Source: Calonectria ilicicola
Taxonomy: Eukaryota; Ascomycota; Sordariomycetes; Hypocreales; Nectriaceae
Assembly (NCBI GenBank): GCA_020809705.1
Contig: CP085828.1
Location: 2,852,001 to 2,916,000 of the forward strand
Direction of reading: 5' to 3'
Length of the DNA stretch: 64,000 nucleotides
Within the stretch, counting starts at the first letter, position 1. Every line of letters begins with the position of its first letter. The notes beneath the pieces were generated by a model. The model saw nothing but the letters and a program-made list of their open reading frames with translations, was not told the origin of the DNA and did not search any database. The position numbers were made by a program, and so were the translations under genes. This document shows positions 1 through 11,805 of the stretch, piece by piece.

Positions 1-129
1 GCCTCAACACCGAATTCGCGGGCTTTCTCCATGGCCTCGCGCTCATACCTTTCAGCCCCTCCATCGTAATGCGCCTTTGCGCCAGACATTTTCGCATCGC
101 AATTCGAACCGCTTGACGCCGAAGACACC

Positions 130-1843
130 ATGCGAACAAGGTGCACGGCGCCTCTCCACCCGCTGAGGGCCTCGAGAATATTGGCCCGTGGCAACGGGCT
201 CACGAGAACGATCCGGTCATCCGCGGCTCCTCGAACCCTGAACCTGGGATCATGCCACCAAACTCAGCGATCGAGTGCCATATTCGATAATGCTCGAGGA
301 GACCAAAACTTCACCAGAGGGGTTCGGTTAATGGCGACTGTGGCAGCGACGAACATAAAGCCTGGCCAGGATTATGGACCAATTCAGGAATACGATAGGC
401 GAGTGGAAGCGGGGGAACTGCGCAACGACGAGCACCAACGAGGTGAGAGATTTTGGATCAGAATTAATGCGCGCGAAACGTAGTATTGACACTTTTCCAA
501 AGGCATCATTCAGAATCTCCAAAATCTCCATGATGAATTGCGCAATTATAAACCGCCGCCAGTTGTCCATCCCAGCCTCGAATCTCTTAAACCTGCTAAG
601 AAATCCATGTTCTCATCGCTGTTTGGCAAAGGGGGAGAGAAAGGATCCGTGATTGGCGAAATCCCCAAGGATCTTCCTCGTGGACTCTATTTGTACGGCG
701 ACGTTGGATGTGGCAAGACCATGTTGATGGATCTGTTTCATGATACCCTTCCCGACAGTGGCCTAACCAAAACCCGAATTCACTTCAATAATTTCATGCA
801 AGATGTCCACAAGCGATTGCATCGCTTCAAGATGGAACACGGCCGTGATGCTGATGGAACACCCTTTATTGCTGCAGAGATTGCTGAACAAGGAAATGTA
901 TTCTGCTTCGACGAGTTTCAATGCACAGATGTGGCAAATGCCATGATTTTGCGAAGGTATAGTTGACTCTTCTATATATTTACGGACCACACTTACCATG
1001 AGTAGATTGCTAGAAGCGCTCATGTCACACGGCGTAGTATTGGTTACAACCTCAAATCGACACCCTGACGAGTTGTACAAGAACGGTATCCAACGTGACT
1101 CCTTCGTTCCAGCTATTGAGCTTCTCAAGAACCGTCTACACGTTATCAACCTCGACTCCCCTACCGACTACCGGAAGATCCCCCGACCCCCTTCTGATGT
1201 CTATCACACCTCTCTTGACAGCCATGCCAATGCACATGCCGAGAAATGGTTCCGATTCCTTGGAGATCATGAGCAAGTCGAACCGCGTTCCGAGATTCAA
1301 AAAGTATGGGGCAGAGAAATCCACGTCCCAAGAGTCAGTGGACGGGCTGCTTGGTTCACGTTTGATGAATTAATTCGTCAACCAAAATCAGCAGCCGACT
1401 ACATTGAACTCGTCCGAGCTTATGAGGCTTTTATTGTTACTGATGTTCCCGGAATGACCCATCAGCAACGTGACCTTGCACGACGATTTATTACATTTAT
1501 CGATGCGGTGTACGAGGGAAATGCTAAACTCGTTCTTACCACAGAAAAGCCACTAGCAGAGCTTTTCATCCCCCGAGATTTGATTGCTGAGAAGTTGCTA
1601 CAAGAGGATGGACAAGAACCGGTGATGAACGACCTAGAACATGACGTCGAGAAGCTCAAAGAATCTGGACTTTTTGTCGGGTCAGAAGAGGCGTTTGCAT
1701 TTGCTCGAGCTTTGAGTCGACTGCGTCATATGGAGAGTAAAGAGTGGGTAGAACGAGGTATGGGCCTAGAAAGCAAGGGAGGCAAACAAGACAAAGACAA
1801 TTGGAACAAGACGAGAAGCCGACAGATGGAAGATTCAATGTGA
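130..1843 (+). CDS. AFG1: AFG1-family mitochondrial AAA ATPase
   Basis: Three exons (130-442, 503-956, 1006-1843) give 534 residues, close to the family's usual length. The product is an AFG1/LACE1 ATPase, known as a mitochondrial inner-membrane protein that helps turn over oxidative-phosphorylation subunits. Exon 2 carries the Walker A motif GDVGCGKT and the Walker B-like stretch FCFDEFQ; exon 3 begins with the conserved [13 protein letters not shown] and [13 protein letters not shown]. The N-terminus is rich in Arg and Ser with almost no acidic residues for about 40 residues, as expected of a mitochondrial presequence. ATG 130 was chosen because the ATGs at 31 and 69 run quickly into stops. 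Introns are 60 and 49 nt, and both joins restore family-conserved sequence (HDELRNY; AMILRR then LLEAL). The first exon boundary is the least certain part. Confidence 0.93.
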
Positions 1844-4800
1844 GAGACGACGAAGGATTATTGGTCAAATATAGATGCATATATACCCGGAGCACTAACT
1901 CGGCATTGGCGAGCGGGCTTCCTGGATTGTACAAACTATGCTTTGATGTATATTGGATATGAATACGGTGTATCTATAGATTGTGTATATGGATCATGGT
2001 TAAAGAGCAAGAACTTGGGAATATTTTCTTTGTATGAGAACAAGGCAGAAGAATTTCATGAAATCCACTATGTTAACAAACAATTAATGACTGTGTGATT
2101 TGTGTTGATATGCAGAACTTTGCAGGTAGCCCATGCCACGAGGGCCTGAAAAACTTCAGGTAGAATTTCTCCAGACATCCATTTTGGAATCCAGGGAAAT
2201 TCCATGCGGACGTTGCTCCCATTTTATAGATCTCGCCACTTGATTAAATCTAACCCAACCTTTTGTTCCAAGGTTGTACTTCCCTTATGGTATTTGTTGA
2301 ACGGCTTGGGATATAGTAAAGCCTTTTATTAAGGTGTTGGAGAAAAAAAAGATGTAGGCCATCACGGTACTTGGTAATTTCCTTATTTTTGTTTGCATAT
2401 CTTCGTTGAGGCATTGATCTAGCTTTGTTGAATAACTAGATTTGTAAAGAAAAAAAAAAACACACACACACGGGAAGGGTGAGAGAAATTGAAACAATTC
2501 CACAAGAGAGTGGCGTGGTGACCTAGAATATGAAATCGCCAAATGGAAACAAGGTTGGGAGGGCAAGGCGAGTAGCTTGGGTTCAAGGGAGACTGCGGCG
2601 ATGGAGAGGATCCAGCCCGTTAATTTCATTCGAACCCAGACGATTGTACTTTACTGAGGATGTGGACAGGGGGTTTCGAGGGTGAACGCTGCTATACATG
2701 ACCTTTTGGCCGCACCGAGTTGCCCACAAGCACCGCTTTGACATTGCCAAGCTGCCCGGATTAAGCTAAATCCCGTCTAGAATTGAGGAACAAGACGCAC
2801 TTGTGCAGATTAATCAATGATATACAATACGCTCCCTAGAAGATTAAGCCTCAGTGACATTTTCCAATTCGGGGTTATAGAACTGAACTACTCAAAATAT
2901 TAAGTTAGTGCCTAAAAATAAATAAGTAATAATAAATAAGATAAAATTATATATCTAATTTATTTAATTATTTTTCCTTAATAGGTAGTCAAGAAATAGC
3001 AGGAAAAAGTAGAGAGGGGACAATCTTTCAATGGTTGGGTTGTATCATAGACTGAGGCTACGAGGATAGCAAATCGTGGTATTCAACCCACAGGAGGTGT
3101 TGTGGCGAAGACCTCTCGGATTCAGACTTTGCCACAGGGACTGACGTGGCATAAATTACAAAACATGAGAAAGATGAATGAAAATTTGCGTCGTCATCTG
3201 TGCAATACCTGAGACTTGGTTGACATATTTGGAGTTAGTGCCACCGCAACCTCCTGAGAGCGGTGGGTGAAGTTGGCCATGTTGCTTTTTGCGGTGACTG
3301 GGTGATATATTGTTATGATTGAGACGCAGCCCTAAGTATGCGGAAAGCCGGCAGTACGGATGTGGCAGCGAGACATACTGAAGGAGATATTATTGTCTCA
3401 GCGCCTCTTGCAAAACGGTTGTCTCACGCCCGGGAGGCTGAATCTGAGGTCTTGGGTTCATGAACCACAACAACCAACTCCCTGCGTCGCTCTTCGCACC
3501 GGCCACAGCTTAAGGACAGAATCAAACTCTAATACTAATGCGTCTGTAGTTATTTACGGCAATATGGATGGATAAGTGAGAAAACGTGGAGTAGCCCTCG
3601 GAGGCCACCGATACAAGTGAGATGACACTCGAGCCAAGGGGAAGGGTAGCCCACCCGGCTTGTCAGAGACGATCTTACCCGAGATGAGCGTTTAAAGCAA
3701 TGTTGGGTAGCAGTGTAAATGGGCAATTGGTCTGCTCGAGGCCTCCTTGTAGGATATCTGAAGTGACATTAAGAGAACCGTGCTTGGGGTCTTGGCCCAC
3801 GAGGGCCGAAACACTGGCGTTGACATCTTTTAGGACCAGAATGTGGCCTTGCGCATTTGCCAAATTGGGGGGGAGGGGGAGGCATTGGCACAGACAGGAA
3901 ATGGACTTTTTCCCTCTCCAAAGGATGTGGCCAAAAGACGAGTTCAGTTGAAACAGTAGACCCTGGTAAGGGTGATGTGATCAAAGTTGGACGACAGGGT
4001 CAAGGCGCCAAACCCATTGAAAGGACTGGGCTAAGAAAAAAAAAAGCGCTGTCTTGCACGTTTTGAGTCGTTGATGACGACGATCGACCCAGCGGCTCTA
4101 ACCGCATGTTTGGGCGGCCCCAGATTTGCAGTGCGCTTGAGTAACAAGGACCTTCGGAATTGATTGAGCATGATCCTCCACAGCGCCCGACGGCGGCGTG
4201 GGATAAAGAGATATGACGATGCAAGATTGGCTGGGCTTGTCGATCACCGCGTCGTGCGCTAAGGCTAGGCACACTTCGGTTATCGCAGAATGCCCACAAC
4301 CCACAGAGTGGCATAGCCGTCGCTAATAAGCGAGCCCTTTGGACGAGAAGGAGTTGGTTCATTTCGGGGGTTGGGCCACCAGCCGGGTGATGCTACTGAG
4401 GAGGGGGAGGATCTACATGGGCACAGGGTTTCAAGGACTGGGCTGGTCAGCTTGTGAACGCATGGAGAGAGGCGGTAAGCAAGCTGTTCGCCGTTGCGCG
4501 TCTTCATTCAAGCAAGGAGGGAGGCATGATATTTGTGCGCGCAGTGCTTTCGCTTTCATGGCGGGTCTGCGGCGACCGGCAAGGGAAGCGAGGGCTCGCG
4601 ATCTGGAACCTGCGATTTAGGGCCGTGTCCAGAGTGCGGCTGAGCGGGGTCTTGATGAGGCCATTTTCACATCGGGGAATAATAGAGAAATGACGGGTAG
4701 CTTGGTTTTGCGATGTGGCGGAAAGCCATGCATGCAAAAAGTGTCGTGTTGGAGATTGGATATGCAGAGCGCATGTCGGCGAGAGACAAGACATGCCAAA

Positions 4801-7158
4801 AAGGGAACCTGCAGCTCTCGTGTCGGAATACGATTTGTCGCCTCAAAATAGAAGCCGTCGGAGTGAAGGGATGAGGGGATGAGGGCATGGGATTGGATGC
4901 GATGGGGTTCAAGCGTCCGGCGTGCAGCATGGTGGTAAATGGTAAATGGATGGAACCTCGGAGCAGCCAAGTCACGCGGGCCACGAGGGCGAGAGCTCGA
5001 GCTCGGGCCTTTATTTTATTTTAATTTTTTTTTGCTTTCTTTTCTTTGAACAAGACGAGACAGGTTCCTCTGCAAGGGCTTGACTCGTATGGCCTCCCGT
5101 AGCAGCCGTGGCGGTGACTTGCCGTCGATGGTGGCTGGCAGATTAAGGTTGAACGAGGACGAAAAGATGGCTTGATCCAATGAGAGTGGGCAGATGGCGA
5201 GCAAGGCTAGACAGGATTGGGGTGACGGTATGTGAAGCCAATGGGACGGGTAGAGGGCGGAGAGGCACGCGGACGGGCAAGGCTGGAGTAGGCTGGAGTA
5301 GGACGGTCGGTGCTGCGGAAGTGACTAATAATTAAAGGGGATGATGGGTGATTTGCAGGTAGTGGCGGCAGATAGAGACAGAGTACACCGAGGGAGAGAG
5401 CATCACGGGTTAGGACCCTGGTGGAGTAGCAGTACTTTTGCTCCATAATCCGTACTCCGTGCCCCGTACTTCGTAGAAACAAACAAAACAATACGTTGCA
5501 ACCCACTCACTCACTCGGCCAAGCGTGGAGAAAGCAGTTTTACAGGGGTTCCGCCACGCGGATTGTTTCTGGATGGCGACATTGCCGACCAGCGGAAGAA
5601 GGCGAAGAAGCAAGTTAAAACTGCGTGACGTGACAGGACAGGAACAAAATGACAGCAAGGGGAGAATAACCCTGGAGGCACAGTATCGAGTGGTCCAGGT
5701 TCGCTCAACGGTTCCAGGCACGCAGCTGCAGGTACGCAGGTACAAGACTGCCCAATTTCACTGGGAGCACGCTTGCCCAATAGAAGGCGCCGCGTCCCTG
5801 GCGGACGGGGCTTGGAGGTCCGGGGCCCCCCTGCTCAGCACTGGGCGCTTTCCCCTGTTCGTCGCTGCAGCACCGACCGAAGCGTCGTCACTCGGCCTTT
5901 TATGTCTCTGCTGATCTTCATCTGGAAGCCGTCCAGATGCAGGGCAGCACTGGGTGAGATGCTGCAGTGAAGCTTTCACAAGGTGGGGGTTTGTCTTTCA
6001 CAGTCACGTCTCATTTCACAATTGATTCACTGCGCCGCAATCTGGTGCGGCGGCGCGCACACATTGTTGCTGGGCCCCTCGGCGTCAGCGGCATTGTTTG
6101 CTTGATTCAGCTCCGTTGCCTTGTCCACACACAGCGCACGATGGGGACAAACGGAGGGCTTATACCGCCCGCGCTGGGTAAATTAGTTATGCACCCGGCG
6201 AGCCATTAAAAAAAAAATTGACAGACATGTATGTACCTGCAGAGAGCTGGAGCTCAGCAGCACTTGTACCTCTTGGCCCTGGGGCACAGCACCGAGGTAC
6301 CTGAAAGCGTCGTTTTTCCCCGGGGCTAGGCAGGGGACGATGGCCTCTGCCCTGCTCATGGATCGACTCCCTGGTCAACTGGCTGGCGCCGCCCTACTGA
6401 CGCTACTGCTCTGACTGAGCCCATGATTCTGTCTGTGCCTGTTTTTCCTGACCGTGGCCCATAGTTCAAGGTGGTCACTGGCCACCCACGCACCACCCGC
6501 CCAATCCCCGCCTGGTCTGGCAACTCGCCCGGTGCTTCCCTTACTTCTCTCCCTCTTGCCCTCACCACCAACACCTTCACCTCGGTCTCTACCCTTTACC
6601 CTCAACTCTCTTCCCCACCTCACCCTTCTTCCTCCTCCTCCTCCTTACTCTCCTTCAGAGAACTGTTGCTTCGTGGTCGCTTCCTTGGTGTTGCCCACAT
6701 CGTTTCAGTTCGTCCGTTCGTTTCCTCATTGTTTGCCCGGCGCGATTTTGCAACCATCACGAACCAGTCTCCACGGATCCCGGCTTTGATCGAATTGTTC
6801 TGTTCTCTCACCGGATTCTTCCCAACTCGACTCGTCCTTTTGTGTGTTTTGGCACCTGGTCCAACTCCATCGCGAACTACCATTCATTGTACAAACTGAT
6901 ATCCACATCTGAGACATCGCCGCCGCCTCGACGAACATTGCGCTTCCTGCCGCCTCGATAGTTGACGGCACACATTCCTTGTTACGACCCCAAGATTCAG
7001 CATACCCATTCCAGACGACTGCTCGACCAGGTTCTTGGGTTTCAAACGACATATCGGATCAGACTGTCTCGACGAAACTTTTATTATTAGGCATACCCAC
7101 TCTTCAATTAATCAACTTTGCCGAATTTACTGTGGGCCTGATTGTTACCATTGTCAAA
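1844..7158. other. Gene-free spacer, 5.3 kb
   Basis: I find no supportable gene here; open frames are short, on both strands, without recognisable domains or splice-consistent extension. It contains an A-tract followed by a CA microsatellite (2450-2471), a very AT-rich block around 2896-2990 made of TAAT/TTAT words, a tandem 10-mer (5281-5300), and from about 6480 a pyrimidine-rich tract that looks like the long 5' leader of the SH3 gene. The AT-rich block could be the remains of a mutated repeat, but nothing in it identifies an element. Confidence 0.5.
2450..2471. repeat. A-tract plus CA microsatellite
   Basis: Eleven A residues run directly into five to six CA units. This is a simple-sequence repeat with no evident gene association. 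Confidence 0.8.
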
Positions 7159-9252
7159 ATGCGGTTCTCTCATGTACGCCTGCACCGCAGGGAGAATGAT
7201 GTTAAAGCGGAGGAGCCTCGCCAGCTTGAGGAGCGTGTGGGTGAGTAGTTGAATCGAGCGGGACCAATTGCGGAAAGGATTTGTCCTACATCCTATTGCA
7301 CCGGCTCCCTCTCTTTCTCTCTTTAATATTCTCGGAAGCTAACTTGCGCAAAAAGCGGTTATTAAAACCGTGTACGTGACGGCCTCGGCTACTTTCGAGG
7401 GCGACGTTGGCTACTCAACTCTCCGCCAGGCCGAAGCTACAGGCAAGGAGGATGCCAAGACTACTGGTGATTCTAAGGTAACCAAGGCTGCCTCGTCAAC
7501 CAAGGCCGAAGAAACCTCTTCTGACAAGAACGTAAAGTCTAGCAAGGAGTCCCTGGAAACCGATGATTCTAAGTCGACAACCAAGGCGTCCAAATCGACG
7601 AAGACTCGCAGCACCAATAAGGAGGACTCGACTTCTGTTCCCTCCGCCATCACTGCCGACCCTACTAACACTGCTTCCCTGGACACTGTTCTGGCAAAGG
7701 CAACTGGCCAGGCCTCCTCCTCTACTTCCAGCATTGAATCCATCACCACCACTTCGGCTGTGGCAAGCTCAACCCCTACTTCCTCGGCCTCCTCTTCCAG
7801 CAGCGGTTCTTCTGCAGGCGTGAAAGCCGGAATTGCATTTGGTGTTTTGGGCGGTGTTTTCGTGATTGGCCTTCTGGTCTTCTTCCTCTTTTCTCGGCGT
7901 CGCAAGCAGGTTGAGAACGAGAAGATCCAAGAAGACGACGAAAAGTTTGATCGTTCGGTGGATGGTGATGTTTATGCTGGTGCTCTGCCCCCTATTCCTC
8001 GAACTGACCCCAAGGCTCCTCGCATCAGCCTGCGACCTGTCTCTCAGTTCCTGGGCATCGACAAGCGCAGCAGCAAGGGTGCTGCTGCTGCTCTCTCTCT
8101 TGCAGTCCCCTCTTCCTCTGCTTCTGCCTCTGGTCCCGCCACTGGCCGATCTCCTGGTGGAAGTGCCTGGGAACGCCCAACCTCACCTCGCAGCGCCGAT
8201 CCCAGCAATCCCTTTGGCGTTCAGGCTGAACGTGTGCATTCTCCTATTGTAGAGGAGTCTATCCATGCCCGCAGCACTGCCCCTAGTCCGGTTCCTTCAT
8301 ATGGCGAAATCCGACCCGTTTCTCCCCTCTCTTCCGTTGGTACTATTCCTACCAGCGAAGCTGGAGTGGCTGTAAGCGTTCCCCCTGGAACTGCAATCGG
8401 AACTGCCATTGGATCACCCGCCGATGCTGCTGCTGGTGCTGCAGCTGCCGGAGCTGCCGCCGCAGCTGTCGCCCGCAAGACTTCGATGCGCAAGGACGGT
8501 CCTAAGAACATCGACCTCACCGTTGCTAAATCTATTGCTCCCTTGGCCACCGTTCCTGCAAGCCCTGCTGGTACTGAGTTTAGCGTTTCTTCCGCTGCTC
8601 CTGGTGCCTCCGAGGCTCCTTCTAGTGGCGCTGCTGCCATTGCTGCTGCCGGAGGCCCTGCCAACTCTGCTGTTCACCGCGTTCAGCTTGATTTCAAACC
8701 TACTCTGGATGATGAAATGGGCCTCAAGGCTGGTGAACTCGTCCGTCTGCTCCACGAATACGACGATGGCTGGGTAAGTTTACATGGTTGCTCTCATTTA
8801 CTGGAATATGATGCTAACACTCGCTGATTTAGGCTCTCTGCATTCGCCTGGATCGATCTCGACAGGGCGTTGTTCCCCGAACTTGCCTGTCGACCCGTCC
8901 CGTTAAGCCTCGTCCCAACGGCCCCTCTGGTCAACGCCCAATGACTCCCCAGGGTCGTTCCGACTCGCCCGCGAATGGTCGTCCGATGACACCCCAGGGC
9001 CGCTCTGCTTCCCCTGCCGGCCTCTCCTTGACCCCTAACAGTGGTCGACCTGCGTCTCCCGCTGGCCGTCCCATGACACCTACCGGCGGCCGATCGCAGT
9101 CCCCAGGTCCTCGACCTCAGAGCCCCAACGGCCCTGGTCGCCGAAATGTCCCCGCCAAACCAAGCCCCATGAACCCCAACCAGGAGCCCGCTCAGGATGC
9201 TTCTCACAACGCCCCTATCGGCAGGAAGCCAGTGCCTGGCCAGGCCTATTGA
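7159..9252 (+). CDS. Single-pass membrane protein with C-terminal SH3 domain (Fus1-like architecture)
   Basis: Three exons (7159-7240, 7356-8773, 8833-9252) encode 639 residues. The N-terminal part resembles a fungal family with a YVTA..TF.G.VG core, followed by a long Ser/Thr-rich stalk that is probably O-glycosylated. A single transmembrane helix (AGIAFGVLGGVFVIGLLVFF) is followed by the basic stop-transfer RRRK. A low-complexity Ala/Pro/Ser cytoplasmic region leads to an SH3 domain (LDFKPTLDDEMGL..GELV..L..YDDGW, then GVVPRTCL) that the last intron splits right after the conserved Trp. The tail has repeated PMTPQGRS/SP motifs. The layout matches yeast Fus1-like proteins, which act at sites of polarised growth or cell fusion; this role is inferred. 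ATG 7159 is preferred to the in-frame ATG 6979 because the upstream extension lies in leader-like sequence. Both joins keep frame. Confidence 0.85.
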
Positions 9253-10111
9253 AGCAACTCAGTTCGCCTGATTTAGCACTCAGCATTTTGCTGTACAAGG
9301 AGTAAATAAGGGAAATGGAATAAAAGGGCCGGCGTTTTGCGATACAACTTGGGGCATGAACATGATGTTCTGCTTATGTCCTTGGATGATATTTGGGATG
9401 ATTTCCTACAGTGCATTCTGAACCTTCTTGTCACTCCTTCAACTCGTTTTCTTCTTTTCTTTACGTGGCCGCCTGGAGGTCTTTTTTTCTTCTTCTCATT
9501 GTTCATATACACTTCATATATCCCTGGCGGCATATCTTTCCGCCATTTATTTTGGCGATTCATTTTCTTGCATCAGGGCAACCTGGTGGAAACCCTCTTG
9601 GACGCCATTGGGCTTCGAGAATGGACACAAGATTACGACATTTGCCACAAAGCAACACCCCAATAAACGGGAGATGCGCTAGTCGCTAATGTGTATTTAT
9701 GCTCGGAACTTTTTTTTTTTTTGCATTTCTTTCTCAACACGGCTGGCTCGACGTCGTTGGATGAGGAGACGAGCATGGGAGAGCGTTGTTGATTGGCCAA
9801 GTGGCCCAGCAAAGCTAGGATTAGAATTATATGAGAAAATAGGAAATGAGGATGAAATGCTCGATATTATCTTTGTTCAAATCCACTGTGCCTGTAGTTG
9901 TAGTGATGCATTTCCATGTGATTGTCATTAGCAAAGCAGTGTGTTAGCGATTAATGTGAGATTTTATTTGCGAGTGCATGCCATACACAGATGTTACATA
10001 TATATTGCATTATATATGATCTAGCTACTGATGCAATATAATCAGTCATATATGGCTGAGTGAGTCGCAAACTAACTCTGCCTTGAAGAGTCAATCACCA
10101 ACGGTTTACAC
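9253..10111. other. Intergenic, 3' of SH3 gene
   Basis: T-rich 3' flank of the SH3 gene, then AT-rich sequence leading to the promoter of the secreted protein at 10219. No gene seen. Confidence 0.5.
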
Positions 10112-10117
10112 TATAAA
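10112..10117 (+). promoter_or_regulatory. TATA box of the cyanovirin-like gene
   Basis: TATAAA within CACTATAAAACG lies about 105 bp before the chosen ATG at 10219, a suitable distance for a short leader. Confidence 0.5.
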
Positions 10118-10218
10118 ACGTGCCACTGACCTTTCTCTAGTTCCCTCGCGGAAGAAAGGGAAAAAACACTTATAAATAATTGCAACCGCACGAACCGAAT
10201 CCGTTGTCAAGGTCCAAC

Positions 10219-10932
10219 ATGCTACTTTCTCGTTTGTTTTCGGCTCTTGTTGTCGTTGCCTCGGCCAGGCCAGTCTTGTCTTTGATTACTGTCCCCGATC
10301 TCTACGCGGATGCTCTGAAAGGAGAGATCAAGGGCAAGCCCAGGGAGTATTCGCCCCACGAATGGGCCCTAAAGTCCAAGTGCCAACAGGTGAGGCTCAT
10401 TGGTCACGGCCGGGTTGGACAGACGGCGATCCAGGGCGTCTGCGTAGACGACAAGGGAGCGCGCTGGCTGTCAGAGCTCGATCTGAACAAGTGCTTTGCC
10501 AATCTTTTTGGCAAGCTGATATATACAATCATGTAGGTTCAAGACCCGCACGAGTTGTGAGTTGTTGTGTGTTAGGTCTAACTTTGGGGGGGCGGACTTG
10601 ATAGCGAGCCTGAGCCCTTTGACAGGAGTTGCTCCCACTGCCGACTGTTTCACGCAAAGTCAGAGGGCGAGCTGCTGATGGCTTGCGCCTGCAGAGACCA
10701 GAATTCTGAGCCACAGCCTGCAGTGGTGAGGCTGGGTGGGAGCAGTAAGTATTCATGAAGATTGGCCCCCCTCCTTCTGTGTGTTATAGGACTCTAACTT
10801 GACACGCCTACGATAGCCAACCAAACAATGTACGTGAGATCAGTGAATGGGGCGCTTACTTGTCTCAACTCGACTGGGACCAAGGAGCCAGCGTCAGGCG
10901 GGACGTTGGCCATGGCTGGATTGGTAAAGTAG
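10219..10932 (+). CDS. Small secreted cyanovirin-N homology (CVNH) protein
   Basis: Three exons (10219-10532, 10626-10744, 10817-10932) give 182 residues. The first 24 or so form a signal peptide (LLSRLFSALVVVASARPVLS). The mature part matches the two-fold CVNH fold: half one has C..VRLIG, then GVCVDDKGARW and LDLNKCFANLFGKL; half two has SC..CRLFHAKSEGELLMACACRD. The second half only appears after splicing with phase 2 and phase 1 introns (GTAGGT and GTAAGT donors), and the last exon supplies NGALTC and the stop. CVNH proteins are sugar-binding lectins; secreted fungal ones are of mostly unknown role. ATG 10219 was preferred over in-frame ATG 10180 because the latter would put 13 polar residues before the signal peptide. 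The start of exon 3 is the weakest point. Confidence 0.72.
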
Positions 10933-11805
10933 TTTCTTGGGAAGGGGAAAGACTATAACACCATGATAAAGTTAAATAAATATCTTTACATCTTGCTGTG
11001 CGTACACATAGAGGTATTTTCGCTATGAATATTCTGATAATACTCCTAAAGGGACCTCAAGGCAATACTTTTATTTCATAATAAATAGACCTGTAACTGT
11101 TTATTTTTATTTCTTGTATGTAAACATCTTTGATTTGAGTTTTTGTGTGTGCGCTTTGTAAAATGTATGTGCACGCGCAGGAAGAGTCTTTTCTCTTCGT
11201 TCTTCTTGACTTTGCTACTTCGTTTATTTTTTCTCTTTCTTTTCTTCTTTTCACTGAATGTTCCCCTCCGTTGTTGTGTATGACACGGTGGTCCTAGGCC
11301 GGTGGGTGATTCGTTGAATGTTTTATATCAACCTGAAGGCTCCTATCTAGCCTAGGCCTAGATTCACACTCAAAATACGACATGTTTTTCAAGTAACTGC
11401 TTGTTCATGAGGGCGCGACCACTTTTTACCATTGGAGAAAAAGACGGGTCTTGTGTGCCTTGGGTGTTTTGTGTTTTGATATTCATAGCTTGGCGCATTC
11501 GGAAATTGGACAGGAGGATACTTGGGTCGGATCCAGCGTTATGAATCAGTCATCATGCATTGATCATTAACATTTCCTATTGCGAAGGGGCCACAAGAAG
11601 AAACACCGAGATATAGTATAAACAAGAAGTTGAACCAAGAAAAGCCGCAACAAAGGGTTGTAGCCAACACAGAAATTCCCACCAAACGCCCAGTCGTCTC
11701 GGGACTTGACACATCTTCCAAAACGCCCTGCTATTTCCGATTTTCTTCTTTTTTTGTTTTTACTCACTCACCTATCCAAACTCCATACAGTTTTCGTTTT
11801 TTTTT
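10933..11805. other. AT-rich intergenic
   Basis: AT-rich, convergent 3' flanks of the CVNH and BTB genes. No gene or RNA seen. Confidence 0.5.

Noticed and set aside
6454..6899. Overlapping Pro/Leu/Ser-rich frames before the SH3 gene
   Set aside because: Pyrimidine-rich leader sequence gives long open frames by composition alone.
10531..10560. GTTCAAGACC resembling a tRNA B box
   Set aside because: No cloverleaf can be formed around it, and it falls in a CVNH intron.
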